Source of the DNA: Prorocentrum cordatum
Lineage: Eukaryota > Sar > Dinophyceae > Prorocentrales > Prorocentraceae
Length of the DNA stretch: 64,000 nt
Reading direction: 5' to 3'
Assembly: GCA_963575745.1 (NCBI GenBank)
Contig: CAUYUJ010015949.1
Location: forward strand, 391,010 to 455,009
The position numbers and the translations under genes were made by a program. Under the pieces are notes generated by a model that was given only the letters and a program-made list of their open reading frames with translations, ran no database searches and was not told the DNA's origin. Below, one piece after another: positions 50,907 through 61,063 of the stretch; positions within the stretch are counted from its first letter, which is position 1; every line of letters begins with the position of its first letter.

Positions 50907-50935
50907 AGGGGGGGGGATCGGCTCAGAAGGGGGAG

Positions 50936-51062
50936 GCATCGACCCCGCCATGTCCATCGCCGACAGGGGCCGCCCGCCAGCTCGCCCCGCCCAGAAGTGT
51001 GCGGAGTCGCCGTCGGGCGCCCATCGTCGACCTCTGCTGGCGAGGCATCGCCGATGCCAGCT
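50936..51062 (-). mobile_element. Foldback element K3
   Basis: On the plus strand: GGGGGAGGCATCGACCCCGC, ATGTCCATCGCCGACAGGGG, CGCCCGCCAGCTCGCCCCGC, CCAGAAGTGTGCGGAG, in the same order as 27238-27370. Confidence 0.55.
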
Positions 51063-51074
51063 CGAAGGTTCCCC

Positions 51075-51123
51075 CCAGATATGTAGGGACCCAGATATGT
51101 AGGGACCCAGATATGTAGGGAGG
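51075..51123 (+). repeat. 16-bp tandem repeat CCAGATATGTAGGGAC
   Basis: Three units in a row. Confidence 0.9.
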
Positions 51124-51124
51124 G

Positions 51125-51272
51125 GGAAGACATACAGACACATCATCGCCGACTCCCAGGAAAAGATGGGAGAACATGGAAGGGGGGGGGAAGACGAACC
51201 TATGGGAACATATGGGAACTGTTCTTTGTGTCTGTTTGTTGTTCTGCTCCAGGGCCCCTTCAGTATGTCCAT
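51125..51272 (+). mobile_element. Element H3
   Basis: GGGAAGACATACAGACACAT, CATCGCCGACTCCCAGG, GGGAGAACATGG, GAACATATGGGAACTG, TTTGTGTCTGTTTGTTG, CAGGGCCCCTTCAG. It is followed by element B6 and A4 within 150 bases. Confidence 0.65.
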
Positions 51273-51357
51273 ACCCACCGCCCCGTGGGGTCCCATGGCA
51301 TCGGCTCCCCGGGCGGTGGGGTGTGGACCCCCTCCCCCGCTCCGCACCCTTCTTCTC

Positions 51358-51412
51358 AGCCGCGCGCAGAGGGGTGGGGTGCGCCTGCTCCTCAGAAGGC
51401 ATGGGCCTTACC
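51358..51412 (+). mobile_element. Left-arm fragment B6
   Basis: AGCCGCGCGCAGAGGGGTGG, TGCTCCTCAGAAGGCATGGG, CCTTACCTGTGGAT matches the left half of B3. The right half is missing and element A4 starts in its place. Confidence 0.45.
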
Positions 51413-51420
51413 TGTGGATT

Positions 51421-51581
51421 TAAGTCGCGCCTGTCCCTCTACAGGAGGAATATTCAAAAGTAGTCAAAACATAGTAAGTCTGGGGACGTTGTTTCTACCG
51501 TGTTTGTCTATGCTGGACATGCTTGGATTGTGTTTTATGTTTCGTCCAAAATCCGCCTGTAGGTGGACATTCCCGACCTAA
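51421..51581 (+). mobile_element. Foldback element A4
   Basis: TAAGTCGCGCCTGTCCCTCT, ACAGGAGGAATATTCAAAAG at the left; GTTTCGTCCAAAATCCGCCT, GTAGGTGGACATTCCCGACC, TAA at the right. TTA/TAA at the two borders fits a small inverted or target sequence. Confidence 0.75.
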
Positions 51582-52013
51582 CTGTAGATGTAGGAGCGCC
51601 GCCACACTTAATTTTAGCACGCCGGGGCCTTTTTTTCCAACCGGATTGGCCACATTGCATGTGCGCCTCACGCTCGGGCGCGTTCGCCCGCGCGTTCGCC
51701 GTTCTCCCAAGCCTATTTCGCTGTGTGCACTCACCTTCTCGTTTCGCGGACCTGCTGCTTCGGAGGCAGGCCACTCCAGCATCCAGCACCCAGCATGCCC
51801 CTGCCTCCTCCCCCTTGCGCGCCGCTGATCTTCGCCCGTCGCTGTACTCGCGAGTCCTGGGGTACGTCGTCGTATCGTCGTCGTCGTCGTCGTCGTTTTC
51901 GTCGTCCTCGCTGTTCGTCCTCGCCGACGACGATCCGATTTGGCCTCGCGTGGCGTGCCCGGGGGGGCGGCGCTCGCGGGGATGCCCCGTGCGGGCGCGC
52001 GCCGCCGCGCCAG

Positions 52014-52101
52014 GCGGGGCGGCGCGCGTACGCCTCCCTGCTGAAGGCCCTGTTCCGCGACATGGGCTTCTACGCGCAATCCGAGGAGTGGCGGGGGAAG
52101 A
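52014..52101 (+). CDS. Probable internal exon
   Basis: After GCCGCGCCAG the frame reads AGRRAYASLLKALFRDMGFY, AQSEEWRGK. Almost every codon ends in G or C, and AAGA|GTGAGG follows as an excellent donor. 88 bases. LLKALFRDMGFYAQ suggests an amphipathic helix. It is the most protein-like short island in the window, but the family is unknown. 51880-51910 upstream is a (CGT)n run. Confidence 0.5.
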
Positions 52102-52739
52102 GTGAGGCGCAACTAATCGGGGGCGGCAAAGAGGAAAATGATGACTAGGGGGGGGTGGATATCATAACGGGGGCCATGATATTTCCCCAGATGTCATGAC
52201 GCCCCTTCTTATTTCATTACGTCCCTGGCCCCCCCGCTGGGCCGCGCACATGCCGCCGGTCATGATTTGCACCCCCCCTCTTGGACACCCCCCTCTTGGC
52301 CGCTCCCGGGAAGAGTGGGGCGCAACGAAAACCGCTTTCCCCGTGGAGGGATCTCCGTTCGTTGCGACCTCGCCCACCTCGCCGCCGGTCTGCCCGTGCG
52401 TGTCCTCCTGGTGATGGGCTGCAAGATGCGGGGCCAGGGTGCGGGACATGTCCGAGGCTGCGGCTCAGAAGCTGGAGACGTGTCCAGAGGGATCCTTTCT
52501 TGATGCTGGCAACCTTCTCAATCATCTTCGCCCCTGACCTCGTCGTCGCTTGCCTCGTCCTCCTCTTGGTCGTACCGCTCACCTCCGCTCGGGGCCCAAA
52601 CACACGACGTGCCGTGCCTCCGCGGACGGACGCTATCATGGGGCGGTCCGCGGGGGGTCGGGGCAACATCGGTAGGTCCCCTGACCCCCCCCAAAAAAAA
52701 ACAAAAAAGTGTAACATATTTTTCTGGCGACCTTATTGA

Positions 52740-54060
52740 CGGACTGGGGCCCCACCAATCGTAGAAACTAGTTCTTCACACGCGGCACCCGCCGCACAAC
52801 AACAAAAACAACAACAACAACAAGAACAACAACAATAACAATAACAATAACAATACCAATAGCAATAACAACAACAACAACAACAACAACAATCATTTTA
52901 CCCGAACGCGTGGTGTTCTCCCCAGTGCCAGGGTTTTCATACGACACCAGGCAATACCCCCACTTCGTGGGGGGGCATTACAAGCTCTACCAAATATCCA
53001 AACGACTCTTCGCGACCACCCAAACCCAGCTTCCCGCCCTATGACGTTGGGACACTTCACTTCGTGGCGTGCGGACGACCGTGGCTACTACACTGGCGTG
53101 GGGTACACACCCACAGAACTTGGTCACTTATTCGGGGCGCGCATGTGCCCAGCATGGTGCAATTGTGCCATACAATACATAATACAGAGAGACAGAGAGA
53201 GAGACAGAGAGCAGACAGAGAGAGAGACAGAGAGAGCGGAGTTGGTCACATTTTTGGGTCAAGTTCCTGGGATGATGGGAATACACAACTCTGTTACATT
53301 TGATAGTGTGCACGACACACATGAGATGATACGTACTCGCAAGATAGTTGGTCACATTTGTGGAATTCCTGGGCGGATGTGGGGATACACAAATACCTTT
53401 GTTACCAGTGCTAGACATGGTACAGACACTGAGAGAGAGAAGGCGAGACAGAGGAAGAGAGCGGGAGAGAGAGAGAGAGAGACAAAGAGAGAGAGATTCG
53501 TGTGATTTTATGATGCGCGGTGGTAAAATTCTTAAGAACCCAATGGTTTTTGGAGATTTCGGCGTGCGCGCGCAAAAAACGAATGTGTCCCGCATGGTAT
53601 TATTTGACAGGGATGATGGCCCTGGCAGGTGCGCAACCGTTGTCGCAGAAGTTCGAAAAAGTTGCTCGCAAAAGCCCGTTTGACAGAAATGTTTAAAAAG
53701 TGTTGGGTTTCCTACGAATCCGCAAGAGCGCGCGGGATGAGATTTTGACATTTTTTTGTTGAAAAACCATTGGTTTTTTGATGTTTTTATGTTAAAATCG
53801 CTCCGAACACTAAGCTTTTGGAAGGATTTCGTCTTGCGCGCGCGAATGTCCACTTTACCTTATTTTTTGCAAGGGATTCTTGAAATTTGATTATATTAGA
53901 ACAAGAAATGTCATTTTATAGTGTTTTTTGCAAGGGAAAGCGGGGGGGAACAAAACAACCGGATCTTGATCACATCGAATTACCTGAGGCTTCCTCACGA
54001 AAATGATGAAAATGTAGCTGCGGCCTAGGCGGCGCAGGGGGGCCGTGCACCAGGGGCCCC
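52740..54060. other. AT-richer island with CAA, GA and GGTCACA repeats
   Basis: 52795-52892 is a CAA/ATA tract. 53125, 53243 and 53349 each start with a TTGGTCAC unit (then ATTTTTGGG, TTCCTGGGATGATGGG, ATACACAA), a spacing of about 106-118 bases. 53180-53240 and 53430-53500 are GAGAGACAGA runs. 53680-53950 is the most AT-rich unique DNA here. No frame longer than 150 codons makes sense. The base composition differs from everything around it. Confidence 0.55.
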
Positions 54061-54087
54061 AACAATAATTATTCTTTAGAATTAATA

Positions 54088-54190
54088 ATGTTCAACAACA
54101 ACAACAACATCAACAACAGCAACCACGACGACGACGACGGCGGCGGCGGCGACGACGACGACTACGACTACGACTACGACTGCGATTACG
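54088..54190 (+). repeat. CAA then CGA/GGC trinucleotide tract
   Basis: AACAACAACAACATCAACAA passes into ACGACGACGACGGCGGCGGC and TACGACTACGAC. It encodes Asn, Asp, Gly or Tyr runs in one frame, a repeat product. Confidence 0.85.
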
Positions 54191-54544
54191 GGGGGCGAAG
54201 GAAGAGAAAGAGGAGGAGGAACAAAAGCACGAGGAAAAGGGGGGACGAGTTTGGTTTCCCGTCGAGGAAACCAGGGGGGAGCATAACCAAAACGATTTAC
54301 TGGGGGGAGCAGCTTATGGGAGCCTTCTATCCCTTCGTAGGTTCTCGTCTCTGGAGTGCGCTGGCGCAGATATCTCGCGTCTGGCCATCGGCTGGGCAGC
54401 GGCGGTCCGTAGCGCCGATGTGCGTCGAGGTGGCGCCGCTCAGCGCCGATGCGCAGCTGCCGGCAGGATGGCGCAGAGGAGGGGCCGCGGCAGTGGCAGT
54501 GGCAGGGCAGCTTGCAGGACACAGCGCACGACGATCCGCCGTGC

Positions 54545-54629
54545 CTCCGCGGACGGTCTCGCCGCCGGCGCCGGAGACCCTTCCGGCTCCCGCCCCGCTC
54601 GCCCCCTCCTGGGGCGGCGCCTCCTGCGG
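54545..54629 (-). CDS. Possible minus-strand exon
   Basis: On the minus strand AACCTCCTCCCTCTGCCGCAG is a good acceptor. It is followed by EAPPQEGASGAGAGRVSGAG, GETVRGG with about nine codons in ten ending in G or C. The plus strand is also open (PPRTVSPPAPETLPAPAPLA), so strand is uncertain. Element C2 lies just upstream in the same presumed intron. Confidence 0.25.
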
Positions 54630-54651
54630 CAGAGGGAGGAGGTTCAGCCAC

Positions 54652-54822
54652 TCGGGGGTGGACAGAACCCCCAACAGTGACACGTCGATTAGTGAATTGT
54701 CCGTTTTCGGTTCTCGAGAGGGCGCCGTGGCCGTTATTTTCAAGGCTTGCGCCCGCCAGGTTTGGGCCTCAGGTCGTTTTCATTAAACCACGTTTCACTA
54801 AAGGGGGGTCTGTCCATCCCCG
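54652..54822 (+). mobile_element. Foldback element C2
   Basis: TCGGGGGTGGACAGAACCCC, AGTGACACGTCGATTAGTGA, to AAAGGGGGGTCTGTCCATCC, CCG. It abuts element B3 with no spacer. Confidence 0.85.
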
Positions 54823-54823
54823 A

Positions 54824-54983
54824 GCCACGCGCAGAGGGGGGAGGGGGGAGGGCTTCTTAAAAGCACCCCTACTTCTTAGAAGGTGCGGGCCTTGTCTGTG
54901 GATAGAAGGCCCAGCGCCGTCTGAGAAACAGGGTGCTTCTGAGAAGCCCTCCCTCCTCCCCCCACCCCCTCGTGCGAGCCGCC
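54824..54983 (+). mobile_element. Foldback element B3
   Basis: CCACGCGCAGAGGGGGGAGG, GGCTTCTTAAAAGCACCCC at the left; GGTGCTTCTGAGAAGCCCTC, CCTCCTCCCCCCACCCCC at the right. It resembles B1 most (shared AAGCACCCCT-CTT...AGAAGG-GCGG). Confidence 0.75.
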
Positions 54984-55244
54984 GAGAGGTGGCGGGGGGC
55001 GCCGCCGGGTGTCTGTGACGATCTGTCATCATCGTTGAGCTCCGGCTTCGCAGGCGACAGGCAATGGCTTCAGGTCGTGGCTACTTGGGCAGTTCCACTG
55101 CTGCGCGATGCCAGTCGTGTCCAGCCAGCTGCGTCGAAGCGTGCAGGTCCCAAGAGCGCCCCAGGAGGATCCCGGGAGTGCCCCAGAGAGATTGCCGAAG
55201 GGATGGAGGGAGCCCCAACAGCGGCCCCAAAACAAGAAGCCACA

Positions 55245-55425
55245 CACACACACACACACACGCACGCACACGCACACGCACACGCACACGCACACGCACA
55301 CGCACACGCACACGCACACGCACACGCACACGCGCACGCACACGCGCACGCGCACGCGCACGCGCACGCGCACGCGCACGCGCACGCGCACGCACACGCA
55401 CACCACACCACACCACACCACACGA
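55245..55425 (+). repeat. (CA)n / (CACACG)n / (CACGCG)n tract, about 180 bp
   Basis: Alternating purine-pyrimidine throughout, grading from CACACA to CACACG to CACGCG and back to CACCACAC. Such DNA readily adopts Z-form under torsion. His-Thr, Ala-His and Val-Arg frames are repeat products. Confidence 0.9.
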
Positions 55426-55429
55426 TGCC

Positions 55430-56215
55430 CCGGACGACTTCTACGAAGCTTCCACGAATGCGCAAAACGCCTCTGACCGAACCTTAAATCAGCCTTCATA
55501 CACTTGCGGGAAGATCATCGAGGAAGTTCTACGCTTCAAATGTGGTTGCTTCATATTCAGCATACACCCGCAGTTGCCCTGCACAGTTCGACGGTCCCCA
55601 ATTGCTGCCCCCTGTACCCGACTGCACCCCAAACGGCCCGTAGGTTCCGTCGCATTTTTGTTGTGTGATTCTTAACATTGGAGTCGCATCACCCCAGGAA
55701 GCTTGGGTCCCTTTGATGGTTGTTTGGAAGGTTCTTCGGAGGAGACAGCTCCCGCGTGTGTCTCGTTTGAGGTAGCCAGATTTCCCCCCTGCTTGAACAT
55801 GTAATTGCATCCCGCTAAGCCCTTTAAGCCAGAATTGCGCAATCGATATTGACGCTCAGGTTATCATATGTTTTCGTCACATGACCTCTCTGAGGCGCCA
55901 TATTGTATCAGCCTCCCGCGTTCCTGCCTCTCCTCGTATTCCTCGTTCTCCCTCCACATGCCTTCTCGTCCCTCCTCTTCCTCATCTTCCTCCTCCTACT
56001 CCTCCTCCTCCTCCCCCTCCCTCCTCTCCTCTCCTCTCTCTCTAGTCCATCCCGCCTTACCCTCTCCTCCTCTTCCTCCCCCTCTCTCCTCGTTTCTCGT
56101 CCCCCTTCCTGCTTCTTTCGCGCAGATGGGTGCCTATGGCCAGCAGGCGTGGGTCGCGCGCGGGCGAGCCACGACAGCATAGGGAGTCGTACTCTCAAGT
56201 TGCATCCGACCGACC
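55430..56215. other. No supported gene
   Basis: 55440-55870 is unique, moderate-GC DNA with stops in all frames. 55960-56110 is CT-rich. Nothing recognised. Confidence 0.45.
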
Positions 56216-56221
56216 CTGAAC

Positions 56222-56288
56222 GATCCTCCTCCTCCTCCTCCTTCTCCTCCTCCTCCTCCTCCTCCTCCTCCTCCTCCTCCTCCTCCTC

Positions 56289-56319
<31 letters not shown>

Positions 56320-56320
56320 T
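56222..56320 (+). repeat. (CTC)n tract
   Basis: About 30 CTC units with few interruptions. Downstream 56330-56510 is rich in CGATCCGA words, resembling the inverse of 23770-23890. Confidence 0.85.
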
Positions 56321-56857
56321 CCTCGTCCTTCCGATCCGACCGATCTTGTGCGATATCGATCCTCGCTGGCCCGATCCGATCCGATCCCCATATTGCATGT
56401 TCCGATGACCCGATGCGGCCCGACGATGGCCTGGGCGGTGCTGCGCATCCGGGCGCGGCCGGTCCGATTCGAGTCCGGTCCGTTCCGACGCAGCTCTGTC
56501 CGACGCCCCACTTTCACGGTTCGATGCTGACTGATCTTGCCGCCGTTCTCGTCCCTTCGGTCTCATTGCGAGGGGGGAGGCCGGCGTGTTGGACTGCAAG
56601 AAGCAGTTGCTGGCGGGGCGCCCGGCTCGCCCTCCACGGGAAGCGCTGTCCCACGTTCGTGATTGGCGTCGGCGCACCTTCGGCCGAGATGGATGGGGGG
56701 GAGGATGTTGCCTGGCTGGGGTACCTTGCATCTCTAGGTTTGTTGAATGTCGGCGCGTTGTTTTTGTTAGTTGTGGTTTTACATCTCGGCGCGTTTTATG
56801 CGTCGTGCATCCTCAAATCTCCACCCTGAATGATTGATTCTGACTGGACAATCCGTG

Positions 56858-57022
56858 CGCTGAAGGAGGAACCCTTTTCGTTGGGCAGGGGCTCGGTGTT
56901 CCTTGGCTTGTCTTACAGTTTGCCTTGGGTTTTTGTTTGTGCCTGAGGTCTCCCATGGGAGATCGAAGTTTACCTTGTGTGTGTGTGTGGAAACAAGAGG
57001 GGCCTCGTTCCTTGGTTTCGGT
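56858..57022 (+). repeat. Dispersed repeat P2
   Basis: GAAGGAGGAACCCTTTTCGT, TGGGCAGGGGCTCGGTGTTCC, ACAGTTTGCCTTGGG, GGGAGATCGAAGTTTACCTTG, GGAAACAAGAGGGGCCTCGT. Partner of P1. Confidence 0.55.
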
Positions 57023-57029
57023 TCCTTGG

Positions 57030-58929
57030 GTCAACGCCCCGGGGGTATCAGCGATGCTGCAGCGCACCCTCCCGCCCCCAAGGCCCCCATCCTCGTCATC
57101 CTCGTATCCGTTCCTGCCCGCATTCTCCTTCGCGCTGCGCGGGGCGCCGCCCCGCCCCCTGCAGGACGGGCGCCCCACGTGGCCCGCGGGCCCGCAGGTT
57201 CAGGCGGGGGCCCGGTCCTTCAGGGCAGCGTCTCGGATGCCTCGAGCCCCAGGAGTGGGACGAGGCGTGGATTCCTGGGCCACGTGCTGGCAGAGTGGCA
57301 TCGGCGATTTGCCCCACGGTCTTGCTCGCGCTCCTCCCCTTCGCCCCCATCCTGCTCCCCTGCCCCTTGTCCCCCCTTTCCCCGTCCCTGAGCACGGGGG
57401 TCTTCACTGCGCCTCATGGTTCCCTTCGTCGGTATCCGCGCAGCCTGGGCCTGGGGGGGCTTCCTACGTCTGTGGAGCTCTGCGTGGACACTGTTTCTCT
57501 CAGGACCGTCTGCTACTTCGATCACGTGATCTGTTCTGTTTTGTCGCATCTCGTCTTGTATCCTATATCCCCTCCCTCTCCCCAGTCGTCTCCTCCCTCC
57601 AGCCCCGCCCTTCCCATACGAGTTCTGGGCCGCCTCCCGGGAGGAACCCAGCCGCCCCCCCATTTTTGCGGAAGGTTCTTGGGAGCGCTGCCCAGCATGC
57701 CCGAAATGGTTACGGACAGTTTGATAGTATGGGTACGATATTCACCAGCAAATTTTGACCGACATTAGCAATGTGCGCTTTTGGAGCTGGTTTTTGTTGG
57801 GCTCCACTGGACAACGTCCATGGCGACGCCAACAGCGAGTCCTGCTCAAAATGGACAGTAATCGCTGTCGGTCTTCGTTCCAATTCTTTCCGAGCCCATT
57901 TCGACTGTCCTGATTTCCTTTTCTTGGCGCCTCCGAGGTCTACCACTACTCGGCGCGCATGTTCGAGCTACGGGAGAAGGCAGCCCTAGAAGGAGGGAGG
58001 ACGTTCCCGCCGTTGCCGACAAGGACGTCGTTGTGTTGTTCGACCCTCTGATAAGAGCGTCGCAACAAAACACACAAACAAACGAAGATCCCCGTCACCA
58101 AGCTCCAGGACGGTCAAGAGTCAGGTTGCAAAGCCCAGGAAGTGGTCGAGATCCCCGGGGACCCGCGAACCGCGGTGTCGTCGTCGTCGTCGTCGTCTTC
58201 AACGTCGTCTTCGCCGTCGTCGGGGGAGGACAATTCCAATGCAGCCACAGGGGTCGCCTGGGGAGCGCGTCTTCTCCTCTCGCTCCTCTCTCCCCTCCCC
58301 CTCCTGCCACATCCCCTCCTCGTCTTCCTCATCGTGTACACTGTGTGCACGTCGGTCGTTGAAACTAGGGAGTCGGCGGGACATCTTCAGGCGGGGAGAG
58401 ACGAGAGTAGTGTTCAAATGTTGTAACAGTACAGATGCGAGGAGGACGGAGGACGGAGGAGGAGGAGGAGGAGGAGGAGGAGGAGGAGGAGGAGGAGGAG
58501 GGGAGGAGGAGGAGGAGGACGACGACGACGAAGGGGAAGGGCGAGTTTGTGGTGGGTTCCTGGCGGTGCCCCTCGCAAATCGCGCTCCAGGGCTGGTCTT
58601 GCCTTATCCTTTTCCCCATCAGTATCACCATCTTCTCGTCTTCGTCCTCCCTCTCTTCATTTCACGCCCCCTTCCTCGTCGCACGATCCTATGATTTCCC
58701 ACCTTCATCATCCGCTTCCCCTCCCGTCTCACTGTACCTCCGCGTCCTTACGTGTTATCTTCGCTACTCAAGTCCATTCCTCCCCAATATCACCGTACAC
58801 CCTCCCTCCTCGTCCTGATCTTCCTCCCTCCGCTTCCGCATCCTGCGCGCTCCGAGCCCTCTTTACGTATCTCCGATCCCCCATTCGCTCTTCTCACTTC
58901 CACTTCCACTTCCGCATCCATTCTCGGGG
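57030..58929. other. No confident gene; GGA tract and CGT run
   Basis: 57150-57200 has CCGCCCCGCCCCCTGCAG, then a 33-base block with GC-ended codons (DGRPTWPAGPQ) and GTTCAG, a possible micro-exon. 57770-57905 weakly matches the inverse of 12110-12175. 58170-58200 is a (CGT)n run. 58447-58530 is a GGA tract with a GACGACG end. Nothing else is supported. Confidence 0.4.
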
Positions 58930-59100
58930 GGCCCAAACGGTGTGGTGACCCCACCACGTGGTGAGTCGGTGTGGATTCGGGATTACCGCACGGTTTTGGG
59001 ACTTGGGCCATTTTTCGAGGAGGTCTCGGGCGACTGGGGCTTCCGAGGTCCCAAAACCTTGCGGTGACAGACCGTGCGGTTGGGCCGTCGGGGATTCCGA
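58930..59100 (+). mobile_element. Foldback element L2
   Basis: CAAACGGTGTGGTGACCCCA, CGTGGTGAGTCGGTG, ACCGCACGGTTTTGGGACTT at the left; CCGAGGTCCCAAAACCTTGC, GGTGACAGACCGTGCGG at the right. Relative of L1. Confidence 0.6.
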
Positions 59101-59154
59101 GGTCACCGCGCGGTCCGTCACCATCTTGTCTCGGGGCTCCGAACATTCGCCGGG

Positions 59155-59317
59155 AGGGAAAAGTAAACACAGACACATTTAATCGTCGATCCTCCGGAAC
59201 ATGTGGGAAAAGGGGGAAGTGGTGGGGCAGAAGGCGCACAGCCAGAAAAGATGGGGAAGTGTTGAGAATCCTTGGGTTCCGTCTATGTGTTTGTGTGTCC
59301 CTGAGCCCCTTCAGTTC
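59155..59317 (+). mobile_element. Element H4
   Basis: GAGGGAAAAGTAAACACAGA, CACATTTAATCGTCGATCC, ACATGTGGGAAAAGGGGG, AGTGGTGGGG, AGAAAAGATGGGGAAGTG, TATGTGTTTGTGTGTCCC, GAGCCCCTTCAG. Confidence 0.7.
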
Positions 59318-59570
59318 TCACCCTCCTCTTCCTCGTCGTCGTCCTCCTCCTCCTCCTCCTCCTCCCCCGTGCTTTATTTTCCACGTTGTGACGATCGCAG
59401 CGTTGAGCGGCGCTACGGCGCCACACCCGCAGCACCCTTGTTGGTGCCAACGCGCGGGGGGGGGTCCTTGTCCTTGTCCTTGGGCTCCTTCAGTTCGCAC
59501 CAGTCCCTCCGCCTTCCACTTCCGCATCCCCCCCCCACCGCCCCCCCGTTCGCCCGCCCGTGCGGCGCAG

Positions 59571-59655
59571 ATCGTCGGCGCGCTGCGCGGGAGCATGGTG
59601 CAGCTGGCGACCCTCCCGCTGCAGTACCAGCGCGTCGTGCGCGGGCTGCGCAAGG
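59571..59655 (+). CDS. Probable exon
   Basis: CGCCCGCCCGTGCGGCGCAG precedes IVGALRGSMVQLATLPLQYQ, RVVRGLRKE, in which every codon ends in G or C. The end is set near CAAGGA (a GA-type donor is allowed in dinoflagellates) or at a GT near 59681. Family unknown; it looks like a helical segment. 59695-59790 downstream is a GGA tract and 59800-60350 shows nothing I can support. Confidence 0.45.
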
Positions 59656-60352
59656 AGCGACCGAGGGAGGGATGGCGAGGACGTAGACTAGGCAGGAGAA
59701 GGGAGGAGGAGGGGGAGGAAGAGGAGGAGGAGGACGGAGCACGAGCAGGAGGAGGAGGAGGAGGAGGAGGAGGAGGAAGAAAGGGGTAAAGGAGGAGATG
59801 AGGGAAGAATAGGAGCAGGACGAGGGGACGGGAGATGGGCAGACCTATCAGGACTGCTTAAGATGCACAGGAGACGGGAAACGGGCAGACATATCAGTTA
59901 AGATTGCAGATTCAAAAAGGTCCTGGAAGGTGGTCGGGGCTCTCACCCACCGCCCTACAGGAACGCCAAAGAATTGAGCAATGACTGTTTGTGTGGATCT
60001 CACGGTCGGCTACCCCGACGCGTCTTGGATCCAAGTCGCCGCCACCACACAGTGTGGATCTCACGGCCGGCCCCCCTCCTTTTCTTTCTATGCGTCTCCT
60101 GGCCGTCCCTCGTCCGCGTACACGCCTCGGGCCAAGATGCGCGTACCGGACCTCCGACGCCTTGATCTGTTCAGTGCGGGATCCCGCGGCTCGAGGGAGG
60201 ACAAAACCACCCGGACCCGACAATTGGCGTTTCCCGAACGGCCTTGGGCGTTTACGAAGCAGCCCTGCCCTGTTTGACTCCTTGCTTGGGCGCGTTTACT
60301 AAGCGACTTCGCGTGTCGGGGGGTGGTTATCATGGGGGGGGGATGCTTAGAC

Positions 60353-60502
60353 GTAAGTCGGGCCTGTCCCTCTACAGGGGGAATATTCAAACATAGTCCA
60401 GAAATAGTCTGGGGACGATCTTTTTAGTATTTAAGGGCATTTGGGGGGTATGTTTTAAATGTTTCGCCTGAAATCCCCCTGTCCAGGGACAGGCCCGACC
60501 CA
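60353..60502 (+). mobile_element. Foldback element A5 with GTAAGT at its left edge
   Basis: GTAAGTCGGGCCTGTCCCTC, TACAGGGGGAATATTCAAAC at the left; GAAATCCCCCTGTCCAGGGA, CAGGCCCGACC at the right. The TIRs pair over about 25 of 27 positions. GTAAGT overlaps the TIR, so the element supplies a consensus splice donor itself. Confidence 0.8.
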
Positions 60503-60533
60503 AGTTTCGACCTCTGGCAGGCCGCTCGGCCTA

Positions 60534-60648
60534 GGGGCCCGCTCTTCGCCCTGGAGTCCGCTCCTCTGGACGGCCCGGGGCCCCCCCTGAGCCGGTCCCC
60601 GCGGAGCCCGAGGATCGCAGGCAGAGCAGCACGCCCGCCTTCGTGAAG
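60534..60648 (+). CDS. Possible exon between elements A5 and C3
   Basis: After CTCGGCCTAG the open frame reads GPALRPGVRSSGRPGAPPEP, VPAEPEDRRQSSTPAFVK, with the second half almost purely GC-ended, and AAG|GT follows at 60646-60650. The first half is weaker. Foldback elements lie on both sides within 50 bases. Family unknown. Confidence 0.35.
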
Positions 60649-60694
60649 GTTTTCTGCTATGCTCTGGAGGTCTTTTCGTGCCAGACGAAAGTTT

Positions 60695-60865
60695 CGGGGG
60701 CGGACAGAACCCCCAATAGTGACACGTCGATTAGTGAGTTGTCCGTTTTCGGTTCTCGAGAGGGCGCCGCGGCCGTTATTTTCCAGGCTTGCGTCCGCCA
60801 GGTTTGGGTCTCAGGTCGTTTTCACTAAACCACGTTTTACTAAAGGGAGGTCTGTCCATCCCCGA
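60695..60865 (+). mobile_element. Foldback element C3
   Basis: CGGGGGCGGACAGAACCCCC, AATAGTGACACGTCGATTAG, to GTTTTACTAAAGGGAGGTCT, GTCCATCCCCG. It is immediately followed by E2. Confidence 0.85.
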
Positions 60866-61025
60866 GAAAAGGGGGGATGGGGAACGGGGGGGGGTACGAC
60901 ATCTGCTGCATGCAGCCGGTTTCGGCCCTGCCGCCTGGCACATTCCTCGACACGTGAGCGCCTCTCGGCGCCGGGAGGCGCCGGGAAAACCAGCTACGTG
61001 AGAACCCCCCCTTTCGCCCGGCCCG
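60864..61025 (+). mobile_element. Foldback element E2
   Basis: GAGAAAAGGGGGGATGGGGA at the left; GAGAACCCCCCCTTTCGCCC, GGCCCG at the right. The interior TGCAGCCGGTTTCGGCCCTG, CCGCCTGGCACATTCC matches E1. Confidence 0.7.
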
Positions 61026-61063
61026 ATCTTTGGTCGGGTTGACCCCAAAGGGGGTCCAGCGAC

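Noticed and set aside
55064-55675. His-Thr/Arg-Thr repeat protein
   Set aside because: Product of the CA/CACACG tract. Flanking sequence has no coding signal.
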